A stretch of DNA of 64,000 nucleotides from Streptomyces sp. 2114.4 (GCF_900187385.1 NZ_FYEY01000001.1:3162001-3226000), one strand, 5' to 3'; positions 35,450-44,576 are shown, counted from the first letter of the stretch. Notes: generated by a model not told the origin, from the letters alone. Translations and numbers: made by a program.

Positions 35450-35478
35450 AATGTAGCGGAGTGTGGGTGACTCTCCAA
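35450..35478 (-). promoter_or_regulatory. promoter of rpfB
   Basis: On the minus strand TTGGAG (35478-35473) and TACATT (35455-35450) are separated by exactly 17 nt, a good primary-sigma-factor promoter about 40 bases before the start codon. No ydaO-type riboswitch motif was seen between it and the gene. Confidence 0.55.
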
Positions 35479-35686
35479 AGTCGCGTCGTTACGGAACGTG
35501 CTCAAGCTCGCGCTTCGGTGACGGTGCGCGGTGGCGCCGGAGGGCCGTCCACGGGGCGGGCGGGAGGCGGCCGGGGGCCGGGGCCGGACCCGTCGGCGGC
35601 CGGCGGAATGCGGTGGCGTCCGTTCAGCATCCGAAGGCACGCGGGGGTGCCTCCGGATGCGCGTGGTCAGCGCCCGAAGGCTCGTG

Positions 35687-36562
35687 TCAGTACCCGAAGG
35701 CGCGCGCCGTGTTCGCCGCGATGGCGGTGGCCAGTGCGTCCTCGGTCACGCCCCTGACCTCTGCCATCGCCCGCAGCGTGACCGGAATGAGGTACGGGGC
35801 GTTGGCCCGGCCGCGGTACGGGGCGGGGGTCAGGAAGGGGGCGTCGGTCTCGACGAGGAGCAGCTCGGACGGGGCGACGGCGAGGGCGTCGCGCAGCGGC
35901 TGGGCGTTCTTGAAGGTGACGTTGCCGGCGAAGGACATGTAGTAGCCGGCCGCAGCGCAGATCTTGGCCATCTCGGCGTCACCGGAGTAGCAGTGGAAGA
36001 CGACCCGTTCGGGGGCACCCTCCTCGCGCAGGATGCGCAGCACGTCGTCGTGCGCCTCGCGGTCGTGGATGACCAGGGCCTTGCCGTGCCGCTTGGCGAT
36101 CTCGATGTGCGCGCGGAAGGACCGCTCCTGGGCGGCCATGCCCTCGGGCCCCGTGCGGAAGTAGTCCAGGCCGGTCTCGCCGACGCCGCGGACCTGCGGC
36201 AGGGCGGCCATCTCGTCGATCCCGGCGAGCGCGGCGTCCAGGGCGCTGTCGCCGCCGGCCTCCCTGGCTCCCTGCCGCGACCAGCCCTCCGGGTCCCCCA
36301 GCACGATCCGCGGCGCCTCGTTGGGGTGCAGCGCGACGGTGGCGTGCACGCCGTCGTGCGCGGCCGCGGTGTCGGCGGCCCAGCGCGAACCGGCCAGGTC
36401 GCAGCCCACCTGGACGACGGTGGTCACGCCGACGGAGGCGGCCTTGGCCAGCGCGTCCTCGACGGTGCTCCCCTGCATGTCCAGGTGGGTGTGCGAATCC
36501 GCGACCGCCACCCGAAGGGGTTCGGGCAGCGGCGGCGGGGTGTTCTTGTCCTGCGGTGCCAT
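35687..36562 (-). CDS. tatD: TatD-family metal-dependent hydrolase
   Basis: The product has 291 aa. The TIM-barrel nuclease motifs are in order: SHTHLDMQG (two His), GVGETGLDYFR (Glu), LVIHDREAHDD (His), VVFHCYSGD (His) and LVETDAPFLTP (Asp), giving the two-metal centre. The family has 3'-5' exonuclease activity on DNA or RNA and acts in the cytoplasm. ATG 36562 precedes a short polar lead. In this window it lies between rpfB and the zinc-ribbon gene, all on the minus strand, in the gene order usual for Streptomyces. Confidence 0.93.
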   Translation of the reverse strand: MAPQDKNTPPPLPEPLRVAVADSHTHLDMQGSTVEDALAKAASVGVTTVVQVGCDLAGSRWAADTAAAHDGVHATVALHPNEAPRIVLGDPEGWSRQGAREAGGDSALDAALAGIDEMAALPQVRGVGETGLDYFRTGPEGMAAQERSFRAHIEIAKRHGKALVIHDREAHDDVLRILREEGAPERVVFHCYSGDAEMAKICAAAGYYMSFAGNVTFKNAQPLRDALAVAPSELLLVETDAPFLTPAPYRGRANAPYLIPVTLRAMAEVRGVTEDALATAIAANTARAFGY

Positions 36563-36595
36563 GGCCGCGATCCTACGAGGGCCGCGGCACGGGCC

Positions 36596-37054
36596 TCACT
36601 TGCGGTGGTGCTGGAAGGGGTGCAGCAGGTCGGAGAGGTGCCAGTGGTGGCGTCCGGAGTCCTCGGCGGTGCTGCCGGCGTGGTCCGGGCCGGTCCCGGA
36701 GGATGCCGGTGCCTTCTTCCGCTCATTGCCGTGCTGGCGCTGGTGCATGCTCGCGATCGCGTCGGAGACCATCGAGATCTGGCCGGAGCGCATGATGCGT
36801 ACGACGTTGCTGCCGCAGTTCAGGCAGGTGGGGCAGGTCAACGGGGACGGGACCCGCTCGCCGTCCGCGTAGTAGACGACATGTGTCTCGCCCTTGCCGT
36901 CGACCTGGTGGACTATCTCGTACGCCTGCTCCCAGCCGTGCCCGCACCTCATGCAGGCGAAGGAATAGGCCTCGTGCGCGGCGGCGTCCGGACGGCCGGT
37001 GGGGTGGTCCTGGCCGGTGGCCGAAACGCCGGTGGTGTTCGCGATCTCGCTCAT
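36596..37054 (-). CDS. zinc-ribbon protein, hypothetical
   Basis: The product has 152 aa. Two Cys pairs make a probable zinc ribbon: FACMRCGHGWEQAYE and TCPTCLNCGSNVVRIM. The C-terminal third is polar and His-rich (HHWHLSDLLHPFQHH), also able to bind metal. ATG 37054 has AGAGGAG 7 nt upstream, and immediately above that is a perfect inverted repeat (37067-37083). It lies 33 bases upstream of tatD, so they may be co-transcribed. A nucleic-acid or metal-sensing role is possible; not recognised beyond the ribbon. Confidence 0.75.
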   Translation of the reverse strand: MSEIANTTGVSATGQDHPTGRPDAAAHEAYSFACMRCGHGWEQAYEIVHQVDGKGETHVVYYADGERVPSPLTCPTCLNCGSNVVRIMRSGQISMVSDAIASMHQRQHGNERKKAPASSGTGPDHAGSTAEDSGRHHWHLSDLLHPFQHHRK

Positions 37055-37066
37055 GTGCGCGCTCCT

Positions 37067-37119
37067 CTTGTCCGCTGGACAAGGTCTTCGGGAACCGTTC
37101 GTCCCTCGTCCAGTGGACG
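37067..37119. promoter_or_regulatory. paired GTCC-N3-GGAC inverted repeats
   Basis: The sites are CTTGTCC-GCT-GGACAAG (37067-37083) and CGTCC-AGT-GGACG (37107-37119), centres 38 bp apart. They lie directly upstream of the zinc-ribbon gene, the first just ahead of its ribosome site. The regulator is not known to me. Confidence 0.5.
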
Positions 37120-37323
37120 CCTTCGGAGCGCCCCGCGCAGCCCCCCGCCGACGCTATTGGCCCAGATTTGGCCGACGGTAGGAAAATCACCTCAACGCGC
37201 CGACCTGCGCTTTACCTTTCCGGTCAGCCGTTTACCTTCTGATGAGTCGCTTTTCGCCCGGGGCCGCGCATCAATTCTTCGCGGGCCCTTCGCGGCGCTG
37301 TCCGCCGAGCTCTTCCCGGCGTC

Positions 37324-38217
37324 CTACTCCGTGTTCTTCCCGGCGTTCTTCCCGGCGTTCTTCCCGGCGTCCTTCTCCGCGTTCTTCGCCGCGACCACCG
37401 CGTCGAAGACCTCCCGCTTGGGCAGCCCGGCGTCCGCGGCGACCGCGGCGATGGCCTCCTTGCGGCGCTCCCCGGCCTCCTCGCGGACCCGCACCCGGCG
37501 CACCAGCTCGTCGGCGTCCAGCTCCTGCGGTCCGCCCTGAGGGGCGCCCTCGACGACGATGGTGATCTCGCCGCGTACCCCCTCGGCCGCCCAGGGCACG
37601 AGGTCGCCCAGCGGCCCGCGTTTGACCTCCTCGTACGTCTTGGTCAGCTCACGGCAGACCGCCGCGCGCCGGTCGGCGCCGAAGATCTCGGCCATCGCGA
37701 CGAGGGTGTCGTCCAGGCGGTGCGGCGCCTCGAAGTAGACGAGGGTGCGCCGCTCGCCTTCGACCTCGCGCAGCCGGGAGCGCCGCTCGCCGCCCTTGCG
37801 GGGCAGGAACCCCTCGAAGCAGAAGCGGTCCACCGGCAGGCCGGAGACGGCGAGCGCGGTGAGCACCGCGCTGGGGCCCGGTACGGCGGTGACCTTGATG
37901 TCCCGCTCGACCGCCGCGGCGACCAGCCGGTAGCCGGGGTCGGAGACGGAGGGCATGCCCGCGTCGGTGACCAGCAGCACCCGGGCCCCGCCGGCCAGCG
38001 CGTCGGCCAGCTCGGGCGTCCTGGCCGCCTCGTTGCCCTCGAAGTACGACACGATCCGCCCCGTGGGCGCAACCTCCAGTGCCTGGGTGAGCCGGCGCAG
38101 CCGACGGGTGTCCTCGGCGGCGATCACATCGGCGGCGGCCAGCTCGGTGGCGAGCCGCGGCGGCGCGTCCGCGATCTCCCCGATGGGCGTCCCTGCAAGT
38201 ACCAGCGTTCCAGTCAC
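37324..38217 (-). CDS. rsmI: 16S rRNA 2'-O-ribose C1402 methyltransferase
   Basis: The product has 297 aa. It methylates the 2'-hydroxyl of C1402 in 16S rRNA. Tetrapyrrole-methylase fold motifs: LVLAGTPIGEIAD, VIAAEDTRRLRRL, LLVTDAGMPSVSDPGYRLV and LVYFEAPHRLDDT. GTG 38217 is selected because GGGAGG/GGGAAG lies directly upstream. The C-terminus after about 275 is a low-complexity Lys/Ala tail, K-N-A-G repeated, caused by three 12-bp DNA repeats (37333-37368). It is divergent from the O-mannosyltransferase gene across a 97-bp gap. Confidence 0.94.
   Translation of the reverse strand: MTGTLVLAGTPIGEIADAPPRLATELAAADVIAAEDTRRLRRLTQALEVAPTGRIVSYFEGNEAARTPELADALAGGARVLLVTDAGMPSVSDPGYRLVAAAVERDIKVTAVPGPSAVLTALAVSGLPVDRFCFEGFLPRKGGERRSRLREVEGERRTLVYFEAPHRLDDTLVAMAEIFGADRRAAVCRELTKTYEEVKRGPLGDLVPWAAEGVRGEITIVVEGAPQGGPQELDADELVRRVRVREEAGERRKEAIAAVAADAGLPKREVFDAVVAAKNAEKDAGKNAGKNAGKNTE
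37333..37368. repeat. 12-bp tandem repeat in the rsmI tail
   Basis: Three perfect copies of GTTCTTCCCGGC, with a degenerate fourth, encode the A-G-K-N units at the rsmI C-terminus on the minus strand. Confidence 0.85.
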
Positions 38218-38301
38218 CTTCCCATCCTCCCAGGAGGCCGCCGTGCCCCGATCCGCCGGTGTCCGCCGGTGGCGTCCCCACCGGTCCCCAGCCTGCTTCC
38301 C

Positions 38302-38307
38302 TACGAT
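38302..38307 (+). promoter_or_regulatory. -10 element, leaderless start at 38315
   Basis: TACGAT lies 7 nt before the GTG of the O-mannosyltransferase gene with no ribosome site between. Confidence 0.55.
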
Positions 38308-38314
38308 GGGCCGG

Positions 38315-40045
38315 GTGACGAGTGACACCACCGCGACCGACGCCACCGCGCAGCACGCCCCGGAGCCGGCCGAAGAGCCCCCCGTGTGGCAGCGGCGGCT
38401 GCGCCGCTTCGGGTATCCGGTCCCCGCGCAGGGCGATGTCCGCGCGCGGCTGGTGCCCGCCTTCCCCGAGCCGGGCGGTCGCCTGTGGGCGGTGTTCGGC
38501 GTGGGCCCGGCCGCCGCGGCACGGCTGGCACGGTGGTCGGGCTGGGCCGGGCCGCTGCTGGTGACGCTGTTCGCGGGGGTGCTGCGGTTCTGGAACCTGG
38601 GCAGCCCGCGGAAGGTGATATTCGACGAGACGTACTACCCCAAGGACGCCTGGTCGCTGCTGCAGTACGGCTACGAGGGCACCTGGGCCAAGAACGCCAA
38701 TGACGCACTGGTCGGGCATCCGCCGCAGATCCTGCTCTCGCCCGAGCACTCGTACGTCGTCCACCCGCCGATGGGCAAGTGGCTGATCGCGCTCGGTGAG
38801 TGGGCCTTCGGGATGGACCCCTTCGGCTGGCGGTTCACGGTGGCGCTGCTCGGCACGCTTTCGGTGCTGCTGCTGTGCCGGATCGGCCGCCGGCTGACGC
38901 GGTCGACGGCGCTGGGCTGCCTGGCGGGCGCCCTGCTGGCGGTGGACGGGCTGCACTTCGTGATGAGCCGGACCGCGCTGCTCGATCTCATCGTGATGTT
39001 CTGGGTGGTGGCCGGGTTCGGCTGTCTGCTGGTGGACCGGGACCGTACCCGGGCCCGGCTGGCGGCGGCGCTGCCGCTCGACTCCGCGGGCGTGGCGCAT
39101 CCGGACGGCGGGGTCGGCGACCGGCTGCGGCTGGGGTGGCGGCCGTGGCGGATCGCGGCCGGGCTGTGTCTGGGCCTGTCCGCCGCGACGAAGTGGAACG
39201 GCCTCTATTACCTCGCGGCGTTCGCCCTGATGTCGGTGCTGTGGGATGTGGGGGCGCGCCGTACGGCGGGCGCCCGGCGGCCGTTCCGCTCGACGCTGCG
39301 CCGGGACGTCCTGCCCGCTTTCGGGTCCACCGTCGTCGTCGCCCTCGCCACCTATCTCGCGTCGTGGTCGGGCTGGATCGCCACCAAGGGCGGCTACTAC
39401 CGCGACTGGGCGACCACGCCGGACGGCCGGACGGGCGGCTGGACCTGGCTGCCGGACTGGCTGCGCAGCCTGTGGCACTACCAGACCGAGGTCTACGCCT
39501 TCCACACCGGACTGACCACCCCGCACACCTATCAGTCCAACCCGTGGAGCTGGCTGGTCCTGGGCCGCCCGGTCTCGTACTTCTACGAGGACCCCAAGGC
39601 CGGGCAGGACGGCTGTACGGCGGCCGAGGGCTGCGCCCGTGAGGTGCTGGCGCTGGGCACCCCGCTGCTGTGGTGGGCGGCCTGCTTCGCGCTGCTCTAC
39701 GTCCTCTACCGCTGGCTGTTCCGGCGGGACTGGCGGGCCGGGGCGATCGCCTGCGGGGTCGCGGCCGGCTATCTGCCGTGGTTCCTCTACCAGGAGCGGA
39801 CCATCTTCCTCTTCTACGCGGTGGTGTTCGTCCCGTTCCTGTGTCTGGCGCTGGCGATGATGACCGGCGCGCTCATCGGGCCGCCGGGATCAACCGAGCG
39901 GCGGCGCACGATCGGTGCGGTCGGTGCCGGTGTCCTGGTTCTGCTGATCGTGTGGAATTTCATCTACTTCTATCCCCTGTATACGGGTATGCCCATTCCC
40001 AAGTCGGCCTGGCACCACCGGATGTGGTTCGACACCTGGGTCTAG
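38315..40045 (+). CDS. pmt: protein O-mannosyltransferase (GT39)
   Basis: The product has 576 aa with about 11 membrane helices. It transfers mannose from polyprenyl-phosphate-mannose to Ser/Thr of exported proteins during Sec translocation. The catalytic acidic pair is in KVIFDETYYPKDAW near residue 110, in the first extracytoplasmic loop. Later family marks are HPPMGKWLIALGEW, LDLIVMFWVVAG and KWNGLYYLAAFA. The C-terminal region has IWNFIYFYPLYTGMP. Start GTG 38315 fits the leaderless signal at 38302-38307. In Streptomyces, Pmt glycosylates lipoproteins including the phiC31 receptor target. It neighbours an exported penicillin-binding protein. Confidence 0.93.
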   Translation: MTSDTTATDATAQHAPEPAEEPPVWQRRLRRFGYPVPAQGDVRARLVPAFPEPGGRLWAVFGVGPAAAARLARWSGWAGPLLVTLFAGVLRFWNLGSPRKVIFDETYYPKDAWSLLQYGYEGTWAKNANDALVGHPPQILLSPEHSYVVHPPMGKWLIALGEWAFGMDPFGWRFTVALLGTLSVLLLCRIGRRLTRSTALGCLAGALLAVDGLHFVMSRTALLDLIVMFWVVAGFGCLLVDRDRTRARLAAALPLDSAGVAHPDGGVGDRLRLGWRPWRIAAGLCLGLSAATKWNGLYYLAAFALMSVLWDVGARRTAGARRPFRSTLRRDVLPAFGSTVVVALATYLASWSGWIATKGGYYRDWATTPDGRTGGWTWLPDWLRSLWHYQTEVYAFHTGLTTPHTYQSNPWSWLVLGRPVSYFYEDPKAGQDGCTAAEGCAREVLALGTPLLWWAACFALLYVLYRWLFRRDWRAGAIACGVAAGYLPWFLYQERTIFLFYAVVFVPFLCLALAMMTGALIGPPGSTERRRTIGAVGAGVLVLLIVWNFIYFYPLYTGMPIPKSAWHHRMWFDTWV

Positions 40046-40234
40046 CCGGTCGGCGCGGCCCGCCCGACCGGAGGCGGAGCGGCGGGAGTTCGACAACTCT
40101 GTAACAGGTGTACAACAGCGCGTCACCGGACCGTGCCCTGATCGAGACTCACCGCCTCCCCGTGTCCCTTAGAGTGCGGGGCACGTTCTTGTGTGCGTAT
40201 TCAGGGACGAAGCTTCTGGGAGGGATTCGGTGGC

Positions 40235-41884
40235 ATGCGCCGAGAGGTGAAGTACGGGCTGATCGGCGGATCGGTGGCCCTGGTGGCGGGAGTCGTGGGT
40301 GGCTTCGCGCTGTTCGGCGGCTCGGACGAGTCTCCGCAGGAGGTCAGGTCGGCGGACGCCAAGGCGGGCGACAAGCCCAAGGTGGCGACCGGCCCGCTGT
40401 CGGCCAAGGAGGTCCACACGACGGCACAGGGCTTCCTGACCGCCTGGCAGTCCGGCGACGCGGCCAAGGCCGCCGGGATGACGGACGACCCGGTCAAGTG
40501 CAAGGCCGCGCTGGAGGCCCTGGCCAAGCAGGCGCGGTTCTCGAAGGTGGCCCTGACGCCCGGCACGCCGTCGGGCGACAAGGTGCCGTACTCCGTCGCC
40601 GCGCAGATCGACTACAAGGGCACCAAGGCGGCCTACTCGTACCGCACAGCCACGACCGTGCAGCGCGACAAGACCACCGGAAAGCCGCAGATCGCCTGGC
40701 AGCCGGCGATGCTGCACCCGGGCCTGGCCAAGGGCGACCAGCTGCACACCGGCGAGGCCGAGGCGCCGCCGATCAAGGCCGTGGACCGCAACGGCGCCGA
40801 GCTCACCCCCGAGGCGCATCCGGCGCTGGCCGGGGTGCTGGACAGCCTGCGCGACAAGTACGGCGACAAGACCGACGGCAAGCCCGGGGTGGAGCTGTTC
40901 ATCCAGCGCGCCAAGGCCGCCAAGCCCGCTGACCAGTTGCCCGACAAGACGCTGAAGGTGCTCTCCAAGGGGACCCCGGGCACGCTCAAGACCACCCTGG
41001 ACGCCAAGCTGCAGTCGGCGGCCGAGCGGGCGGTCAAGGGCAAGAAGGCCGCCTCCGCCGCCGCGGTCAAGCCCAGCACCGGCGAGATCCTGGCGCTCGC
41101 CAACTCCCCCGAAAAGGGCTTCAACATGGCCACGCAGGGGTCGCTCGCCCCCGGCTCGACCATGAAGATCGTGACGTCGGCGATGCTGATGGACAAGGGC
41201 CTGACCTCGCCGGGCAAGAAGAACCCGTGCCCCAAGTACGTGACCGTCGGCGGCTGGAAGTTCCAGAACCTCAACAAGTCCGAGATCAAGGACGGCACCT
41301 TCGCGCAGAGCTTCGCCGCGTCCTGCAACAACGCCTTCATCTCGCACGCCAAGGACCTCAGCGACGACGACCTGACCAACGAGGCCCGGGACGTCTTCGG
41401 CATCGGCCTGAACTGGCAGACCGGCATCCCCACCTTCGACGGTGCGGTGCCCGTGCAGAGCGACGCGCAGATGGCGGCCTCGCTGATCGGCCAGGGCGGG
41501 GTGCGGATGAACCCGCTCAACGTCGCCTCGCTCTCCGCGACGGTCCGGGCCGGCTCCTTCCACCAGCCGTACATCGTCTCGCCGTCGCTGGACCACCGGA
41601 CGCTCGCCAAGGCCGCCCGCACCATGAAGCCGTCCACCCTCAGCGGCCTGAAGTCGCTGATGAAGCTGACGGCGACCTCCGGTACGGCCGCCGAGGCGAT
41701 GGCCGGGGTCAGCGGTGACATCGGCGCCAAGACCGGCTCCGCCGAGGTCGACAACCAGAAGAAGCCCAACGCCTGGTTCTCCGCCTACCGCGACGATGTC
41801 GCCGCGGCGGCCGTCGTCCCGGCGAGCGGCCACGGCGGCTCCAACGCGGGCCCGCTGGTCCGCGCCATCCTCACCGCCGGCTGA
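40235..41884 (+). CDS. penicillin-binding protein (class B-like transpeptidase)
   Basis: The product has 549 aa. The N-terminal membrane anchor is GLIGGSVALVAGVVGGFALF (about 8-27). An NTF2-like MecA-type domain follows (about 60-160), then a dimerisation linker and the transpeptidase domain (about 250-549). Active-site motifs: S308-x-x-K in GSTMKIV, S363-C-N and K499-T-G in AKTGSAE. It cross-links peptidoglycan outside the membrane and should bind beta-lactams. ATG 40235 is chosen for GGGAGGGA 9 nt upstream. It is downstream of pmt on the same strand by 189 bases. Confidence 0.92.
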   Translation: MRREVKYGLIGGSVALVAGVVGGFALFGGSDESPQEVRSADAKAGDKPKVATGPLSAKEVHTTAQGFLTAWQSGDAAKAAGMTDDPVKCKAALEALAKQARFSKVALTPGTPSGDKVPYSVAAQIDYKGTKAAYSYRTATTVQRDKTTGKPQIAWQPAMLHPGLAKGDQLHTGEAEAPPIKAVDRNGAELTPEAHPALAGVLDSLRDKYGDKTDGKPGVELFIQRAKAAKPADQLPDKTLKVLSKGTPGTLKTTLDAKLQSAAERAVKGKKAASAAAVKPSTGEILALANSPEKGFNMATQGSLAPGSTMKIVTSAMLMDKGLTSPGKKNPCPKYVTVGGWKFQNLNKSEIKDGTFAQSFAASCNNAFISHAKDLSDDDLTNEARDVFGIGLNWQTGIPTFDGAVPVQSDAQMAASLIGQGGVRMNPLNVASLSATVRAGSFHQPYIVSPSLDHRTLAKAARTMKPSTLSGLKSLMKLTATSGTAAEAMAGVSGDIGAKTGSAEVDNQKKPNAWFSAYRDDVAAAAVVPASGHGGSNAGPLVRAILTAG

Positions 41885-41958
41885 CGGGGCGGGCGCCCGC
41901 CGGGGTGCCTCCCGTCTCATCGGCCGGATTCCGTTCGCATGGCCCGTACAGCTTTCGC

Positions 41959-41964
41959 TAGCGT
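41959..41964 (+). promoter_or_regulatory. -10 element, leaderless start at 41972
   Basis: TAGCGT, then 7 nt, then ATG, with no ribosome site. Confidence 0.55.
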
Positions 41965-41971
41965 GCGGGCC

Positions 41972-42487
41972 ATGAGCGATTCCCGGTCCGGCACCACACC
42001 AAAAACCCCGCACGCCACTGCTCACCCCCGCTTCGCCGAGGCGCTCACGGAACTGGGCCTGACCGTGGAGGTCCGCGGCTTCCCCGAGGCCACCCGCACC
42101 GCGGTCGAGGCCGCCGCGGCCGTCGGCTGCGAGCTCGCCCAGATCGTCAAGTCACTGGTCTTCGCGGTGGACGGGCAGCCGGTGCTGGTGCTCATGGACG
42201 GCGCCTCGCGCGTCGATCCGGAGCGGGTGCGCACGGAGCTCGGCGCCGCCGAGGTCGCCCGCGCCGATGCCGCCCTCGTCCGCGAGACCACCGGCTACGC
42301 CATCGGCGGCGTCCCGCCCTTCGGCCACCGCACCCGCACCCGGGTGCTGGCCGACCGCGGCCTGCTGGCGCACGACACGGTCTGGGCCGCCGCCGGGACC
42401 CCGCACACGGTCTTCCCGCTCGCCCCCGCGGCCCTGATCGAGTACGCCGGCGGGCGGGTCGTCGACGTCCGCCAGCGCACCGCATGA
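41972..42487 (+). CDS. YbaK/EbsC-family aminoacyl-tRNA deacylase
   Basis: The product has 171 aa. The YbaK fold marks are the EVAAAV-like VEAAAAVGCELAQIVKSLVF, the strand GQPVLVLMDGASRVD and the loop GYAIGGVPPFGHRT, containing the G-x-x-P-F region of the deacylase pocket. The family hydrolyses misacylated tRNAs such as Cys-tRNA(Pro). Start ATG 41972 follows TAGCGT (41959-41964) by 7 nt, a leaderless pattern. It overlaps the EamA gene by 4 nt. The exact tRNA substrate is unknown; many actinobacterial members are unstudied. Confidence 0.88.
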   Translation: MSDSRSGTTPKTPHATAHPRFAEALTELGLTVEVRGFPEATRTAVEAAAAVGCELAQIVKSLVFAVDGQPVLVLMDGASRVDPERVRTELGAAEVARADAALVRETTGYAIGGVPPFGHRTRTRVLADRGLLAHDTVWAAAGTPHTVFPLAPAALIEYAGGRVVDVRQRTA

Positions 42488-43335
42488 CCCCGCTCGTCGT
42501 CGCGGCGGTCCTGATGGCCGCCGTCACCCACGCCAGCTGGAACGCCATCGCCCACGGCATACGCGACCAGCTCCTGGCCTTCACCCTGGTCGGCGGCGGC
42601 GGTGCGCTCTGCGGCCTGGCCATGGCCGCCGTCACGCCGCTGCCCGCGGCCGGCGCCTGGCCCTACCTCCTGGCCTCCAGCGTGCTGCACATCGTCTACC
42701 AGGCCCTGCTCATGCAGTCGTTCCGCCTGGGCGACTTCGGCCAGATGTACCCCATCGCCCGCGGCACCGCGCCCCTGGTCGTCACGGTCCTGGCCGCCGT
42801 CTTCGTCCACGAGGTCCCCAACGGCTGGGGGCTGGCCGGTGTCGCCCTGGCCTCCGCCGGGCTGGTGGGCGTCGCCCTCTGGGGCATCCGCGGTTCGGGC
42901 ACCAAGCCGCACTGGCCGGCCCTCCTCGCCGCCCTCGCCACCGGCCTGGCCATCGCCTCCTACACCACCGTCGACGGCCTGGGCGTCCGCGCCTCCGGCA
43001 CCTCCCTGGGCTATATCGCCTGGCTGATGATCCTCGAAGGGATCGTCATCCCCGTCTACGCGCTCGCCACCCGCCGCCGCCAACTCCTCACCGACCTGCG
43101 CCCCATCGCCCTGCGTGGCATGGTCGGCGGTGTGCTCTCCGTCTTCGCCTACGGCCTGGTCCTGTGGGCGCAGACCCGCGCGCCCCTCGCCCCCATCGCC
43201 GCCCTGCGCGAATCGTCCATCATCGTGGGCGCCGCCATCGGCGCCCTCTTCTTCAAGGAACGCTTCGGCGCCCCCCGGATCGCCGCGGCCGGCCTGATGG
43301 TCATCGGCATCGGCCTGATGCTCCACACCGGCTGA
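42484..43335 (+). CDS. EamA/DMT-family transporter
   Basis: The product has 283 aa with ten membrane helices in two EamA halves (about 1-130 and 145-283). Typical family motifs are the end-of-helix GLAGVALASAGLVGVALWG, and the second-half pair APIAALRESSIIVGAAIGALFFKERF and AAGLMVIGIGLML. ATG 42484 overlaps the YbaK gene (ATGA), so they are co-translated. The family exports or imports amino acids, nucleosides or drugs. The substrate is not predictable from sequence. Confidence 0.88.
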   Translation: MTPLVVAAVLMAAVTHASWNAIAHGIRDQLLAFTLVGGGGALCGLAMAAVTPLPAAGAWPYLLASSVLHIVYQALLMQSFRLGDFGQMYPIARGTAPLVVTVLAAVFVHEVPNGWGLAGVALASAGLVGVALWGIRGSGTKPHWPALLAALATGLAIASYTTVDGLGVRASGTSLGYIAWLMILEGIVIPVYALATRRRQLLTDLRPIALRGMVGGVLSVFAYGLVLWAQTRAPLAPIAALRESSIIVGAAIGALFFKERFGAPRIAAAGLMVIGIGLMLHTG

Positions 43336-43358
43336 ACGAGCGGCGCCCCGCGGACGGC

Positions 43359-44312
43359 TCAGGTACCGGCGCGTGCACCGCGGACCCGCCGCACGAGGTC
43401 GTCCGCGGCGCCCCGCCACTCCCCGTGGTCAAAGGCGAATCCCGCATCGAGCAGGCGGCCGGGCACCACACGGCGGCTCTTCAGCAGGAGCTCGGTGTCG
43501 GAGCGCAGCGCGAACGCGCCCAGTTCCGCCATCCACTTCGTGGCCGGCAGGCCCACCGGGACACCCCAGGCGGCCCGCAGCGCCCTCATGAACGCGCGCT
43601 GCGGCAGCGGGGCGGGGGCGGCGAGGTTCACCGGCCCACTGAGGTCGCTCCGTTCGACCAAGAACTCGACCGCGCGGACGAAGTCGAGGTCATGGATCCA
43701 GGACATGTACTGCGCCCCGCCCGCGACCGGGCCGCCGAGCCCGAGCCGCGCCAGCCGCAGCAGCACGTCGAACACGCCGCCGCGATCGGGGCTCATCACC
43801 ATCGCGGAGCGCAGCGCGACCTTGCGGGTGCCCGGGGTCCTGGCCTCTTCCTGCGCCCGCTCCCAGGCCTTGGCGATCTCGACGCTGTACGCCCAGTAGC
43901 CCGGCACCCCGGGCTCCGAGCCGCCGACCACCCCACTCGCCTCGTCGTTCGGGGCGTCGAAGCGGTGGGCGTAGACGGTGGCGGTGCTCATCTGCAGCCA
44001 GACACGGGGCGGCCGGGAAGCGGCCGCGATCGCTTCCCCCACGACGCGGGCCGAGTCCACCCGTGAGTCCATCATCGCCTGGAGGTTGGCCGGCGTGTAG
44101 CGGCAACTGACGCTGCGTCCGGCCAGGTTGATCACGACGTCACTGCCGTCGACCGCCGCCGCCCAGGGCCCCCGCGTCACACCGTCCCACTGCACTTCCC
44201 CGGCACGCACCGGCCGCCTGGTCAACACCACGACCTCGTGCCCTGCGGCGCTCAGCGCACGCTTCAGTATCGTCCCCACCTGTCCGGTCCCGCCGGGTAT
44301 CACTATCTTCAT
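43359..44312 (-). CDS. TIGR01777-type epimerase/SDR39U1
   Basis: The product has 317 aa, an atypical extended SDR. The cofactor loop is IVIPGGTGQVGTILKRAL. The marks of the family are NLAGRSVSCRYT, STATVYAHRFDAPNDE and the C-terminal DUF1731-like end with PATKWMAELGAFAL, ELLLKSRRVVPGRLLDAGF. The active Tyr has been replaced around the YAH/YWAYSVEIAKAWE stretch as in other members, so catalysis is uncertain. ATG 44312 has GGGGAGGG 6 nt upstream. It is convergent with the EamA gene. It is related to cell-division inhibitor SulA-like annotations, which I consider unreliable. Confidence 0.88.
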   Translation of the reverse strand: MKIVIPGGTGQVGTILKRALSAAGHEVVVLTRRPVRAGEVQWDGVTRGPWAAAVDGSDVVINLAGRSVSCRYTPANLQAMMDSRVDSARVVGEAIAAASRPPRVWLQMSTATVYAHRFDAPNDEASGVVGGSEPGVPGYWAYSVEIAKAWERAQEEARTPGTRKVALRSAMVMSPDRGGVFDVLLRLARLGLGGPVAGGAQYMSWIHDLDFVRAVEFLVERSDLSGPVNLAAPAPLPQRAFMRALRAAWGVPVGLPATKWMAELGAFALRSDTELLLKSRRVVPGRLLDAGFAFDHGEWRGAADDLVRRVRGARAGT

Positions 44313-44463
44313 CGCGTTCCCTCCCCATCCCAGACCGTAGCGTCTCGCCTCCGGCGGGGGTGGGGGTTTGGGCGGGGGGCGCTATTGCTTTGTGGCGGGT
44401 GCCGGAGGCCCACCCCCTCCCGCCCGGGACGGCGGCCCTCGCCCGGTGGGGGTGAAGGTTCTC

Positions 44464-44515
44464 AAAGACCAGTAGCTGGGCCCGCACCGTGGCGCGTGCC
44501 CAGCTACTGGTCTTT
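44464..44515. other. long perfect hairpin (18-bp arms)
   Basis: AAAGACCAGTAGCTGGGC (44464-44481) is perfectly inverted at 44498-44515, with a 16-nt GC-rich loop. The right arm runs into TTTATCTTTT on the plus strand. It may be a terminator or a structured RNA. The gap 44313-44730 has no gene. Confidence 0.85.
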
Positions 44516-44576
44516 ATCTTTTCCTGCTCCCCACCGGGGTGGAGCCCCACAAACGGCGGGAGGGGGCGGGGCCGGA

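Noticed and set aside
35411..35686. ydaO-type c-di-AMP riboswitch before rpfB
   Set aside because: The promoter lies only about 40 bases from the start codon, and the conserved riboswitch blocks are not visible.
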